DNA from: Pseudomonas hamedanensis
GTDB taxonomy: Bacteria > Pseudomonadota > Gammaproteobacteria > Pseudomonadales > Pseudomonadaceae
Assembly (NCBI RefSeq): GCF_014268595.2
Contig: NZ_CP077091.1
Location: forward strand, 1,882,501 to 1,946,500
Direction of reading: 5' to 3'
DNA length: 64,000 bases
Numbering within the stretch: the stretch's first letter is position 1; every line of letters starts with the position of its first letter. Shown in pieces: positions 19,986 through 28,532 of the stretch. The notes below the pieces were generated by a model. The model had not been told where the DNA came from. It saw nothing but the letters and a program-made list of their open reading frames with translations, and did not search any database. The translations under genes and the position numbers were made by a program.

Positions 19986-20212
19986 GCCAACTCGGTCGCG
20001 CGCTGACTCGCGGCATCGTCATAGGCGACATACAGCGATTCGGCAATCTGGCTCTTGATGGCTTTGGTGCTCTCAAGACCGAGCACGAAACCTTCGGCCT
20101 TGCCGCCGGCGCGGTTCAATTCTTCGGCGGTGCTTGCCTGAGTGATCGCGTCGAAGAGTTTTTCGGCGTGTGGGCCGACGCCTTTTGGCAGGCTGATCTG
20201 CGTGATGCTCAT
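19982..20212 (-). CDS. Small conserved-type protein, unknown function
   Basis: An unrecognised 76-residue soluble protein, starting MSITQISLPKGVGPHAEKLF and rich in alanine and glutamate, probably helical, with no signal peptide or known motif. Base composition and codon use look like those of neighbouring real genes. It is convergent with the small membrane-protein gene and shares the four bases TTAA of its stop with it. A weak AGGTAT stretch precedes the ATG. Confidence 0.65.
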   Translation of the reverse strand: MSITQISLPKGVGPHAEKLFDAITQASTAEELNRAGGKAEGFVLGLESTKAIKSQIAESLYVAYDDAASQRATELA

Positions 20213-20431
20213 ACGGATACCTCGGTGTTACAAATGAACTGACTCATGGCGCGTACCTTTTCGGCGAATGGCCGGCAGCGCGTGTGACCACTTCCGGGTG
20301 GCCATGGTAGACCTCCGGTGCCGCTCTGGTAAGCGCCAATCGCTGACAAAACGCCGTCCGTCCCGACGAATCGCAAAAGGTGTTATTCGGAGCTTGACTT
20401 CTCTTTTTGAATCAGTAACATACGCACCAAT

Positions 20432-20507
20432 TCCGCAATAGCTCAGTTGGTAGAGCAAATGACTGTTAATCATTGGGTCCCTGGTTCGAGTCCAGGTTGT
20501 GGAGCCA
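20432..20507 (+). tRNA. tRNA-Asn (GTT)
   Basis: 76 bases: TCCGCAATAGCTCAGTTGG at the 5' end, anticodon GTT in GACTGTTAATC, T-loop GTTCGAGTC, encoded CCA at 20505-20507. It is followed at once by a terminator. Confidence 0.97.
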
Positions 20508-20514
20508 AATAGCA

Positions 20515-20549
20515 AAGCCCCTGAATTGAAAGATTCAGGGGCTTTTTTG
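20515..20549 (+). terminator. Terminator of tRNA-Asn
   Basis: AAGCCCCTGAATT / GATTCAGGGGCTT hairpin followed by TTTTTTG, eight bases past the tRNA 3' end. Confidence 0.9.
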
Positions 20550-20581
20550 TGGGCGCTCCAAAAGATCAAAACATCGACAAT

Positions 20582-20621
20582 AAAAAGGGCCGATCAGTAC
20601 TTAACAGATCGGCCCTTTTTT
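20582..20621 (-). terminator. Terminator of the purine permease gene
   Basis: AAAAAGGGCCGATC at 20582 pairs with GATCGGCCCTTTTTT ending near 20621. The A and T runs make it able to act on both strands. It lies 13 bases past the permease stop. Confidence 0.88.
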
Positions 20622-20633
20622 CAGACGCCGCGG

Positions 20634-22160
20634 TCAGACATGTTCGCTGCTTTTCGCCTGCGCTTTCGGTGCGCCATGCCCATGATCGTGCTCCGAATCC
20701 ACCTCGATCACCGGCACTTCCTTGCCGTCGCAGTCATGCAGCTTGCCGTCGCTGAAGTAGTCGCCTTCACGCAGCGCAGCCAGATCGCGATAACGCAGGG
20801 TTCGCTCTTCCGCCGCGGCAAACACAGACTGCTGATCCGAGTTGCCAGCGGTAAAGTGGTTGAACGCCAGGTTGAGCAGGATCGCCATGATCGCCGACGA
20901 GCTGATGCCGGAGTGGAAAATCGTCGCGAACCAGCTCGGGAACTGGTCGTAGAAGTTCGGCGCAGCAATCGGAATCATGCCGAAACCGATCGACGTGGCG
21001 ACGATGATCAGGTTGACGTTATTGCGGTAGTCAACCTTCGACAGCGTACGAATGCCGCTTGCTGCTACGGTACCGAACAACACGATACCGGCGCCGCCGA
21101 GAACCGACGTCGGCACAGCAGCAATCACCCTTCCCATGAATGGCAACAGGCCAAGGACCACCAGAAACAGACCGCCGGTGGCGACCACGAAACGGCTCTT
21201 GATCCCGGTCACCGCCACCAGCCCGACGTTCTGGGCGAAAGCGCTCTGGGTGAAGGAACCGAAGATCGGCGCAAACATGCTCGACAACATGTCGGCGCGC
21301 AGGCCATTGCCCAGACGTTTTGAATCAACCTTGGTTTCGATGATTTCGCCGACCGCCAGAATGTCCGCCGAGGTTTCCACCAGCGTCACCATGACCACAA
21401 TGCACATCGACAGAATCGCGGCGAAGTGGAAGGTGGGCATGCCGAAGTGGAACGGCGTCGGGAAGCCGAACATGGGACCTGTGGTGACGCTGGAGAAATC
21501 CGCCATGCCGAGGAACACCGCCAGCACCGTGCCGATCACCATCGCCAACAGGATCGACAAGCGCGAAATGGTTGCACTGCCGACCTTGCTCAGCAGCAAC
21601 ACCAGCACCAGCGTGACCGCCGCCAGACCGATGTTCTGCATGCTGCCAAAATCCGGCGCATGGCTGTTACCGCCCATGGCCCAGCGGGCGGCCACCGGCA
21701 TCAACGTCAGGCCGATGGTGGTGATGACAATGCCAGTGACCAACGGCGGAAAGAACTTGGTGATGCGTGAGAATACCGGCGTGATCAGCAAGCCGATCAA
21801 CGAAGCGGCAATCACCGCGCCCAGCACCGACTGGAAGCCGCCCTCCCCGCCACTGCTGACGATCGCGACCATGGTCGCCACGCCGGAGAACGACACGCCC
21901 TGTACCAGCGGCAACTGACAACCAAAAAACGGCAGGCCCAGGGTTTGCAGCAGCGTCGCCAGCCCCCCCGCAAACAATGAAGCAGCTATCAACAAGCCGA
22001 TGTCCGCCGGCGACAAACCGGCCGCCTGGCCAATGATCAGTGGCACCGCAACGATACCGCCGTACATCGTCAGAACATGTTGCAGGCCGTAAGCCATATT
22101 CGCGCCGACCCCGAGATTTTCATCCTCGGGCCGTTGGTGTGAAACATGGGGCGTTTTCAT
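20634..22160 (-). CDS. Nucleobase:cation symporter-2, xanthine/uric acid-type permease
   Basis: Inner-membrane purine transporter of the NCS2 (UapA/XanQ/UraA) family, 508 residues from the ATG at 22160 (MKTPHVSHQRPEDENLGVGA). About 12-14 hydrophobic segments are visible. Family motifs are PLVQGVSFSGVATMVAI, the QNVGLVAVTGIKSR stretch (NAT-type signature region), and an ETSADILAVGEIIE segment. A histidine-rich tail (EHDHGHGAPKAQ) ends it. The palindrome AGTTGTATACAACT 67 bases upstream suggests GntR-type control, as in purine catabolism genes. No catabolic genes adjoin it, so the exact substrate is inferred. Confidence 0.9.
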   Translation of the reverse strand: MKTPHVSHQRPEDENLGVGANMAYGLQHVLTMYGGIVAVPLIIGQAAGLSPADIGLLIAASLFAGGLATLLQTLGLPFFGCQLPLVQGVSFSGVATMVAIVSSGGEGGFQSVLGAVIAASLIGLLITPVFSRITKFFPPLVTGIVITTIGLTLMPVAARWAMGGNSHAPDFGSMQNIGLAAVTLVLVLLLSKVGSATISRLSILLAMVIGTVLAVFLGMADFSSVTTGPMFGFPTPFHFGMPTFHFAAILSMCIVVMVTLVETSADILAVGEIIETKVDSKRLGNGLRADMLSSMFAPIFGSFTQSAFAQNVGLVAVTGIKSRFVVATGGLFLVVLGLLPFMGRVIAAVPTSVLGGAGIVLFGTVAASGIRTLSKVDYRNNVNLIIVATSIGFGMIPIAAPNFYDQFPSWFATIFHSGISSSAIMAILLNLAFNHFTAGNSDQQSVFAAAEERTLRYRDLAALREGDYFSDGKLHDCDGKEVPVIEVDSEHDHGHGAPKAQAKSSEHV

Positions 22161-22226
22161 GGTGGGGGGTTCCCTGGTTTTTGTTATGCGCACACTGTAT
22201 TCAATACTCGGGACAAATGTCCATAG

Positions 22227-22240
22227 AGTTGTATACAACT
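22227..22240. promoter_or_regulatory. Palindromic operator before the purine permease
   Basis: AGTTGTATACAACT is a perfect 14-base palindrome. TTGTATACAA-type sites are typical of GntR/FadR-family repressors, including regulators of purine use. No such regulator is encoded nearby, so it would act from elsewhere. Confidence 0.6.
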
Positions 22241-22392
22241 TATCGGTCACATAATGGTTAGCTAGCCACCCAACTTTCCAGGCTGCGGTTTGCGCCCGCA
22301 CAAATCCGGCAACACATCCCCGACTGCGCCAGCGCACCCGCCCACTAGGCTGAAGTGTTCACGGCGACCGACGGCGCGGTCTCGCCCTTCTC

Positions 22393-22413
22393 TATACATA
22401 TAAAGTATGCATA
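22393..22413 (+). promoter_or_regulatory. Candidate BrnA operator/promoter
   Basis: TATACATA - TAAAG - TATGCATA is an inverted repeat with one mismatch, ending directly before the brnT ATG at 22414. It includes a -10-like TATACAT. Autorepression by the antitoxin is known for BrnTA. There is no recognisable ribosome-binding site between this repeat and the ATG. Confidence 0.6.
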
Positions 22414-22698
22414 ATGAAGTCATTCGAAATTCAGTACGACAAAAGCAAGAACGCAGCCAACAAACTCAAGCACAAAGGCATCAGCCTCGCCGAAGCCGAA
22501 CCGGTCTTCTACGACGAACGCGCGATCACCCTTGAGGACAGCGACCATGACGAACAACGCTGGATCACCGTTGGCCTCGATGGCAAAGGACGCTTGCTGG
22601 TCGTTGCATACAGCTATCGCGCAGCCAATGTGGTTCGAATCATTTCTGCACGTGCCGCCAGTCCGAGCGAACGGCGCGCGTATTTTCCGGAGGCTTGA
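22414..22698 (+). CDS. brnT: BrnT-family ribonuclease toxin
   Basis: A type II toxin with a RelE-like fold. BrnT proteins cut RNA and block translation until bound by BrnA. The 94-residue protein shows the family pattern: FEIQYDKSKNAANKLKHKGIS near the start, then AEPVFYDERAITLEDSDHDEQRWITVGL, and the C-terminal RVISARAASPSERRAYF. It is followed three bases later by the antitoxin gene. The pair sits alone between the permease and N-acetyltransferase genes, suggesting an accessory insertion. Confidence 0.9.
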   Translation: MKSFEIQYDKSKNAANKLKHKGISLAEAEPVFYDERAITLEDSDHDEQRWITVGLDGKGRLLVVAYSYRAANVVRIISARAASPSERRAYFPEA

Positions 22699-22701
22699 CC
22701 G

Positions 22702-23037
22702 ATGAACGATGAATATGACTTTTCCCAGGGCAAACGCGGTGCCGTGGCGTCCAGCAAAGGTAAAACGCGCATTACCATCATGCTTGACGATGCGGTGATC
22801 GAGGCGGCGCGCGCAGTCGCCGAAAACGAAGGTTTTGGCTATCAGACAGTGATCAACAACACGCTGCGCCATGCCCTGCTGGAGAACCCTCGCCAGCAGA
22901 CCAACGCGGAGAATGGCGAGGTGTCCGGGCAGTTTAAAAAAGGCATAACGGCCGCTGACCTCAAGAGCCTCGAGAGAAAACTGTCGGCGGCCATCGGCGA
23001 AATCCGCCGCGTGCTGGAACCAGACGTGAAGCCCTAG
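22702..23037 (+). CDS. brnA: BrnA-family antitoxin
   Basis: Antitoxin partner of BrnT, 111 residues. A ribbon-helix-helix-like DNA-binding segment is seen in GKTRITIMLDDAVIEAARAV, with the following helix AENEGFGYQTVINNTLRHAL. A charged C-terminal part probably wraps the toxin. GGAGGC before the ATG is a strong ribosome site, in contrast to the toxin gene, which fits higher antitoxin output. Its TAG stop overlaps the stop of the convergent N-acetyltransferase gene in a shared CTAG. Confidence 0.87.
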   Translation: MNDEYDFSQGKRGAVASSKGKTRITIMLDDAVIEAARAVAENEGFGYQTVINNTLRHALLENPRQQTNAENGEVSGQFKKGITAADLKSLERKLSAAIGEIRRVLEPDVKP

Positions 23038-23867
23038 GCAGACACTGGCGCGATCACCTGCGCCAGCGATTGCCGCATTGACGGCGAATCAACCACCTGC
23101 AGGCCAAACTCGCGCGCCAGCAATTCAATCAACTCATCGACCTGCGTCACGTCGCGCCGCTCACTCTCATCACCGATGCGATGAAGGGCGAAGCTGCCGT
23201 TGTTCAGCGTCTTGCGCCAGCCCTCCCCGGTGCGCGCGACCATCAATCGCTGGGCAAACGGTGAGTCAGGGTGCGTCGAGACGTACCAGTTGCCGACGGT
23301 GTAATCGATGTCTTCCTGGCGTTGCAGGTCGAACAGATACATCGGCCGCCACTCGCCCGCGACGTTGGCATGCAACATATAGCCGTCGGCCTGTTTTTCG
23401 ATGCGATAAGGTTCGTGAGGGGTGGGTTGCACGGCTTCGGTGTCGAGCATCAGCGGTGCGGTCGGCACCATGCCGCCGAAGCCGACGTCAGTGATATAGC
23501 GAACACCGTCGAGGGTGACCAGGCTCAAGCGGTGAGTCCGCGCCGTCCAGCTGCCTTCAGGCTGATTCATCACCACGCGCCCGCTGATCGCGCGAACGTC
23601 GAAGCCCAGTTCAAGCAACAGGGTGAAAAACAGCTTGTTGAGCTCGTAGCAGTAACCGCCGCGACCACCCAGCAGGATTTTTTCTTCAATTGACGGCAAA
23701 TCGATCAACACCGGCGCGCCAGTGACCGTGGCCAGGTTTTCGAAAACAAACACAGCGGTGTGGCGCAACTGTAACTGGCGCAGGGTAGCCAGCGTCGGCG
23801 GTGGAGGCGCATCAAAACCCAGGCGTTGCAGGTACAGCTTCAGATGGGTCAGGCGTGGCTCGCTCAT
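23034..23867 (-). CDS. Arylamine N-acetyltransferase
   Basis: Transfers acetyl from acetyl-CoA to arylamines, hydrazines or related acceptors. The ATG at 23867 (MSEPRLTHLKLYLQRLGF) gives 277 residues, as usual; 22 upstream codons are rejected. The catalytic cysteine is in GGRGGYCYELN (residue ~70), the histidine in ARTHRLSLV (~107), and the aspartate in YITDVGFGG (~122). The FENL motif is also present. It is a single gene convergent with brnTA, and the physiological substrate is unknown. Confidence 0.93.
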   Translation of the reverse strand: MSEPRLTHLKLYLQRLGFDAPPPPTLATLRQLQLRHTAVFVFENLATVTGAPVLIDLPSIEEKILLGGRGGYCYELNKLFFTLLLELGFDVRAISGRVVMNQPEGSWTARTHRLSLVTLDGVRYITDVGFGGMVPTAPLMLDTEAVQPTPHEPYRIEKQADGYMLHANVAGEWRPMYLFDLQRQEDIDYTVGNWYVSTHPDSPFAQRLMVARTGEGWRKTLNNGSFALHRIGDESERRDVTQVDELIELLAREFGLQVVDSPSMRQSLAQVIAPVSA

Positions 23868-23954
23868 TGCTCGGTCCTTATGCAGGGGCGTTGATAGACA
23901 CCCTGTATACGGATCAAGCGGGGTTTTCGACAATTGATTTCGCCAATCAACCGC

Positions 23955-24749
23955 TCAGCGTTTTTTACGCGAGCCGATACGAATCCACGTCGGCGCATGA
24001 TCACTGGCGTGCGGTTCGTTGCGCACCCAGGCATCGACTCCCGCCTCGTGCAAATACGGACTCAGCGCCGGGTTCAGCAAAAGATGGTCGATGCGCAGGC
24101 CGGAGTTGGTTTGCCAGTGCTGGCGGAAATAATCCCAGAAGGTGTAGAGGCGTTCCTCGGGATACAAATGCCGCAGGGAATCGGTCCAGCCTTGATCCAG
24201 CAGACGTTGGTAGCACTCGCGGCTTTGCGGTTGCAGCAAGGCGTCCTTGAGCCAGGAACGGGTATTGTAAATGTCCATGTCAGTGGGCACGACGTTGTAG
24301 TCACCGGCCAGCACCACCGGGTGATCGCTGCTTTGCAGGTCTTTCGCGTAGCTGATCAAACGATCGAACCAGGCCAGTTTGTACTCGAATTTCGGCCCCG
24401 GCTGCGGATTGCCATTGGGCAGGTACAGGCAACCGACCAGCACCCCGTGCACCGCCGCTTCGATATAGCGGCTCTGGGCGTCGTCTGGATCGCCGGGCAG
24501 CCCGCGCCGGCTCTCCAGCGGTTGTGCATCCCGCGCCAGAATCGCCACACCGTTCCACGACGCCTGGCCTTGCCAGATCGCGCCGTAACCGGCCGCTTCC
24601 AGCTCGGCTGCAGGAAACGCGCTGTCCACCGATTTCAGTTCTTGCAGGCAGGCGATGTCCGGTTGCTCACGCTCCAGCCACGCCAGCAGATTCGGCAGCC
24701 GCGCGCGCAGGCCGTTGACGTTGAACGTGGCAATGCGCAGGTTTTTCAT
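23955..24749 (-). CDS. Exodeoxyribonuclease III family AP endonuclease
   Basis: A 264-residue Mg-dependent nuclease that cuts at abasic sites and trims 3' ends in base-excision repair. Motifs of the exonuclease III/APE1 family are all present: RIATFNVNGLRARL, CLQELKS (metal glutamate), GDYNVVPTDMDIYN, TFWDYF, RIDHLLLN and the final ASDHAPTWI. Length suits ExoA/XthA-type enzymes. It is a single gene, 87 bases from the start of the N-acetyltransferase gene. Pseudomonas carry more than one such enzyme, so I leave the symbol open. Confidence 0.92.
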   Translation of the reverse strand: MKNLRIATFNVNGLRARLPNLLAWLEREQPDIACLQELKSVDSAFPAAELEAAGYGAIWQGQASWNGVAILARDAQPLESRRGLPGDPDDAQSRYIEAAVHGVLVGCLYLPNGNPQPGPKFEYKLAWFDRLISYAKDLQSSDHPVVLAGDYNVVPTDMDIYNTRSWLKDALLQPQSRECYQRLLDQGWTDSLRHLYPEERLYTFWDYFRQHWQTNSGLRIDHLLLNPALSPYLHEAGVDAWVRNEPHASDHAPTWIRIGSRKKR

Positions 24750-24831
24750 CGTTCGCCGCTCCTGTCAGGGGGATTGCACTTGTGACCCCCGAACCGTTGC
24801 GCAGGTTGCATTCAATCAGCACGCTCAGCCC

Positions 24832-26274
24832 TCAGGCGCGATTGCGCAGCCACTGCAAAAAACCTCTTTTCGGCGCAACGGCTGGCGCTTCTTCGGTGAG
24901 CGATTGCGCCTTGTGCAGACGAAAATCGAGCAACGCCTGCATGGCATCGTGGATGTCATGGCGGGCATCCAGGCACGGCTTCATGTATGACTTTTCGATG
25001 CGATACAAGGTGCAAAACGTCTTCGCCGTAAAGTCGGCAGGCAGCGCCGTGTCGCTGAGAATCCCCGCCTCCCCGATCACTTCGCCCGGCCCCATGCGCC
25101 CGGACTCCAGCGCTGTGCCGTGCCGCTTCAACGTCACCGAGACCACGCCGGACTCGATAATGAACAAATGATCGCTGACCTCCCCGCCCGCCAGAAGGGT
25201 CTCGCCGGCGCGGAACGTCTGCAAAGTCATGTTCTGGCTGAAGGTGTCTTTTTCTTCCTCACGCAGCGTGGAAAAAATAGGCGAACTGTCGAGCAATGCC
25301 CGTGGCCGCGAGAGCGTGGACGCAGTGCTGGTTTCATTGCTCGACAGCAGATTGACCCCGGACGCCTGCAAGTGGCGGTAAGCCAGATCGAACAACTGAT
25401 TGCGCACTGCGCGCTTCTCGCCCATCGAGGCGACGAAACCACTGATCTCGTATTCCGCGCCGCTGCTGCCAGAGCTTTTCAGCGCGACACTCGGCGCCGG
25501 ACTGTCGAGCAACTGGCGGCAGCCCTGCATCGCCCGCTCCAGCGCCTCGATCACCGAGCTGGGCCGCGCATGCGGGCTGACTTGCACGCCGACCGCGACG
25601 CCAAACATGTTGCTCGGCCGACTGAAGTTGATGATCTTGGCCTTGGCCGCCAGCGAATTGGGAATCACCGCCATGCTGCCCTGACTGGTTTGCAGACGTG
25701 TGGCGCGCCAATCGATATCGGTGACCCGGCCTTCGGTGCCGTCGATGGAAATCCAGTCATCGAGCTGATAGGGCTTGGTGGTGTTGAGAACGATGCCGGA
25801 AAACACATCGCTCAAGGTGCTCTGCAAGGCCAGGCCGACAATGATCGCCAGCGCGCCCGACGTCGCCAGCACGCCTTTGACCGGCAGGTCCAGCACATAG
25901 GCCAGCGCGGCGATGATCGCGATGAGGAAAATCACGGCGCCAAGCAAATCCTGCAACAGCCGTCCGGTGTGGCCGACCCGCTGCATCATCACCGCGCCGA
26001 TCAACACCGTCAGGGTCCGCGCGCCGAACAGCCACCAGCCGATCTGCAACGCCGTCGCCGCCAGGTGCAGCGGCACGTTGTTGGCCCACGGTGCCGGCTC
26101 CATCGGATTCAGGCCTTCGTTGAACAGGACAATGCTGAACAGGGTAAAAATCAGCACCCGCACCAACAGCTTCCACTCGCTGCCTCGGGAACTGATCAGA
26201 CGCCAGAATCCAAGGTCGAGGAGGATCAGGACAAATGCGCAAAACAGCGGATGTTCGGTCAGCAAAGACAACAT
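24832..26274 (-). CDS. MscS-family mechanosensitive channel with cyclic-nucleotide-binding domain
   Basis: A 480-residue inner-membrane channel from the ATG at 26274 (MLSLLTEHPLFCAFVLILLD). Four to five membrane spans lie in residues ~5-175. The MscS pore/beta signature is SGALAIIVGLALQSTLSDVFSG, then a beta domain (GTEGRVTDIDWRATRLQTSQG). A C-terminal cNMP-binding domain (~residues 325-450) carries FRAGETLLAGGEVSDHLFIIESG and GPGEVIGEAGILSD. It may couple osmotic gating to a nucleotide, though the phosphate-binding loop is not the canonical RTA type. Confidence 0.88.
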   Translation of the reverse strand: MLSLLTEHPLFCAFVLILLDLGFWRLISSRGSEWKLLVRVLIFTLFSIVLFNEGLNPMEPAPWANNVPLHLAATALQIGWWLFGARTLTVLIGAVMMQRVGHTGRLLQDLLGAVIFLIAIIAALAYVLDLPVKGVLATSGALAIIVGLALQSTLSDVFSGIVLNTTKPYQLDDWISIDGTEGRVTDIDWRATRLQTSQGSMAVIPNSLAAKAKIINFSRPSNMFGVAVGVQVSPHARPSSVIEALERAMQGCRQLLDSPAPSVALKSSGSSGAEYEISGFVASMGEKRAVRNQLFDLAYRHLQASGVNLLSSNETSTASTLSRPRALLDSSPIFSTLREEEKDTFSQNMTLQTFRAGETLLAGGEVSDHLFIIESGVVSVTLKRHGTALESGRMGPGEVIGEAGILSDTALPADFTAKTFCTLYRIEKSYMKPCLDARHDIHDAMQALLDFRLHKAQSLTEEAPAVAPKRGFLQWLRNRA

Positions 26275-26383
26275 CAAACCACTCCGACGAAGGCCAATCG
26301 CGAGAAGATCGCACAGATTGAGCCAGTGTAGGAGCAATTGATTTCAGCGGATGAACACCCGCACAAAAACACTGCAAAACAAC

Positions 26384-26472
26384 TGTGGGAGCGGGCTTGC
26401 TCGCGAAGGCGTCGTGTCAGTCGATGTGTCTGTGACTGTCCCACCGCATTCGCGAGCAAGCTAGCTCCCACA
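26384..26472. repeat. REP doublet upstream of the MscS gene
   Basis: TGTGGGAGCGGGCTTGCTCG and the opposed arm CGCGAGCAAGCTAGCTCCCA face each other over about 45 bases. The outer 24 bases match closely; the centre is diverged. Confidence 0.85.
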
Positions 26473-26515
26473 TTGGGTTTTGGGGTGTGTCAGGTGACTG
26501 CCCCTGGCTGTGGCG

Positions 26516-27382
26516 TCAGGCCTGCATCCGGCCGAAGCGGCCCGACTGGAAGTCGGCGAAGGCCTGGTGGATTTCCTGCTCGGTGTTCATCACGAACGGG
26601 CCATGGCCGACGATCGGTTCGTCGATCGGCTCGCCGCTGAGCAACAGCACCACCGCTTGCTGGCTGGCCTGGAGGGTCAACCGATCGCCATCACGCTCGA
26701 AGAGCACCAACTGCCCTTCCCCCACCGATTCCGCACCGTTGACCTGCACCGAACCTTTCAAAACCACCAGCGCGGTGTTGCGCCCATCGTGCAGATCCAG
26801 CGTCAGCAACTTGCCGGCGTTCAGGCGCAAGTCCCAGACGTCGATGGGCGTAAACGTGCGCGACGGACCTTTATGGCCTTCGAACTCACCGGCGATCAGA
26901 CGCAGGCTGCCAGCGTTGTCCTTGAGCGCAATGCGCGGGATATCGCTGTCCAGAATGGTCTGGTAGCCCGGCGCGACCATTTTGTCTTTGGCCGGCAGGT
27001 TGACCCACAGTTGCACCATTTCCATACGGCCGCCGGTTTTGGCGAAATCGTCGGAGTGGAACTCCTCGTGGAGAATTCCTGACGCGGCTGTCATCCATTG
27101 CACGTCGCCCGGGCCGATAGTGCCGCCGCTGCCGGTGGAGTCGCGGTGCTGCACTTCGCCGTCGTACACGATCGTCACGGTTTCAAAGCCACGGTGCGGG
27201 TGCTGACCCACGCCGCGCCGCTCGGTGGTCGGGGTGAATTCGGCCGGACCGGCGTGATCGAGCAGCAGGAACGGGCTGATGTGTTTGCCCAGGTTGTCGT
27301 AGGAAAACAGCGTACGAACCGGAAAACCATCGCCGACCCAATGGCCGCGCGGGCTGGTGTAGATACCGAGAATGTTTTTCAT
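26516..27382 (-). CDS. Pirin-family bicupin protein
   Basis: A 288-residue two-cupin protein. The metal-site histidines are in VGQHPHRGFETVTIVYDGEV (residues ~56-75) and the following QHRDSTGSGG, with the later TAASGILHEEFH. This matches pirin/YhhW quercetin-2,3-dioxygenase-like proteins. In vivo roles differ between bacteria, so substrate and function are open. It is a single gene flanked on both sides by REP doublets. Confidence 0.9.
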   Translation of the reverse strand: MKNILGIYTSPRGHWVGDGFPVRTLFSYDNLGKHISPFLLLDHAGPAEFTPTTERRGVGQHPHRGFETVTIVYDGEVQHRDSTGSGGTIGPGDVQWMTAASGILHEEFHSDDFAKTGGRMEMVQLWVNLPAKDKMVAPGYQTILDSDIPRIALKDNAGSLRLIAGEFEGHKGPSRTFTPIDVWDLRLNAGKLLTLDLHDGRNTALVVLKGSVQVNGAESVGEGQLVLFERDGDRLTLQASQQAVVLLLSGEPIDEPIVGHGPFVMNTEQEIHQAFADFQSGRFGRMQA

Positions 27383-27499
27383 GGGCTCTCCAATGGGTAA
27401 ATGCCTTGGATTAAGCCTAAAGGGAGATCGAGTTTCGCACTAGTTCGCTAAAATCGGCTTGAGTGTTCTATATGCAGAACGATGGATTGGCGGTGCGCC

Positions 27500-27593
27500 C
27501 TTCGCGAGCAGGCTCGCTCCCACAGGATTCTGGGTGGACCCATGATTTGTGCATAACCACAACTTCTGTGAGAGCGAGCTTGCTCGCGAAGGG
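27500..27593. repeat. REP doublet, outward-facing
   Basis: CTTCGCGAGCAGGCTCGCTC at 27500 and AGCGAGCTTGCTCGCGAAGG ending near 27593 are arranged tail-to-tail, the opposite of the doublet at 26384-26472. The 346 bases between the pirin and reductase genes hold nothing else I can support. Confidence 0.85.
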
Positions 27594-27728
27594 GGCAGGC
27601 CGGACAACCCGGATCTCGAAAATGATTCATGACTTCTGCTCAACATTGCTTTGTCCCACCAGCGGTTTTTCTCATTGATCCGGACGCGGATACTGCGGCC
27701 ATTCCCACTGCATTCCAGGAGTCATTCC

Positions 27729-28532
27729 ATGTCTGTTCCCGCTTTCGGTCTTGGTACGTTTCGCCTGCAAGGCCAGGTGGTCATTGATTCAGTGAGCACG
27801 GCCCTTGAACTCGGCTACCGCGCCATCGACACCGCGCAGATTTACGAAAACGAAACCGAGGTGGGTCAGGCGATCGCTGCCAGTGGAATCGCGCGCGACG
27901 CGCTGTTCATTACCAGCAAGATCTGGGTGGCCAACTTCGCCGCAGATCGCCTGATCGCCAGTCTCAAGGAAAGCCTGCACAAATTGCAGACCGACTACCT
28001 CGACCTGACGCTGATCCATTGGCCCTCGCCCAACCACGAGGTCCCTGTCGAGGAGTTCATGGGCGCGCTGCTGGAGGCAAAACGCCTGGGCCTGACGCGA
28101 CAGATCGGCGTGTCCAACTTCACCATCGACCTGATGAAACAGGCCATCGCCGCCGTCGGTGCCGAGCACATTGCGACCAATCAGATCGAACTGCACCCGT
28201 ACCTGCAAAACCGTAAAGTCGTCGAGTTCGCCCACAGCCAAGGCATTCACATCACCTCGTACATGACCCTCGCCTACGGCGAAGTGTTGCAGGATCCGCT
28301 GATCCAGAAGATTGCCGAGCGCCTGCACGCCACCCCGGCGCAGGTCACGCTGGCCTGGGCAATGCAGTCGGGTTTTGCGGTGATTCCGTCCTCGACCCGA
28401 CGCGCCAACCTGCACAGCAACCTCGGTGCGACCGCGCTGACACTGAGCGATGCCGACATGGCGCTGATCGCCAGCCTGGACCGCGGCCATCGCCTGACCA
28501 GCCCGAAAGGCCTCGCCCCTGCCTGGGACTGA
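27729..28532 (+). CDS. dkgB: 2,5-didehydrogluconate reductase-like aldo/keto reductase
   Basis: A 267-residue NADPH aldo/keto reductase. The tetrad is visible: D and Y in [13 protein letters not shown] (residues ~41-53), K in LFITSKIW, and H in [13 protein letters not shown]-site segments are GVSNFTI and [11 protein letters not shown]. Start [13 protein letters not shown] at 27729, with AGGAG eight bases before; the longer upstream frame is not needed. The closest family is DkgB, but true substrates (2,5-diketo-gluconate, methylglyoxal and others) are not set by sequence. Its stop abuts the stop of the convergent sensor-kinase gene within TGATCA. Confidence 0.9.
   Translation: MSVPAFGLGTFRLQGQVVIDSVSTALELGYRAIDTAQIYENETEVGQAIAASGIARDALFITSKIWVANFAADRLIASLKESLHKLQTDYLDLTLIHWPSPNHEVPVEEFMGALLEAKRLGLTRQIGVSNFTIDLMKQAIAAVGAEHIATNQIELHPYLQNRKVVEFAHSQGIHITSYMTLAYGEVLQDPLIQKIAERLHATPAQVTLAWAMQSGFAVIPSSTRRANLHSNLGATALTLSDADMALIASLDRGHRLTSPKGLAPAWD

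Noticed and set aside
20432..22160. tRNA-Asn as an integration site of a genomic island
   Set aside because: No repeat of the tRNA 3' end and no integrase gene were seen downstream; the terminator and permease follow directly.
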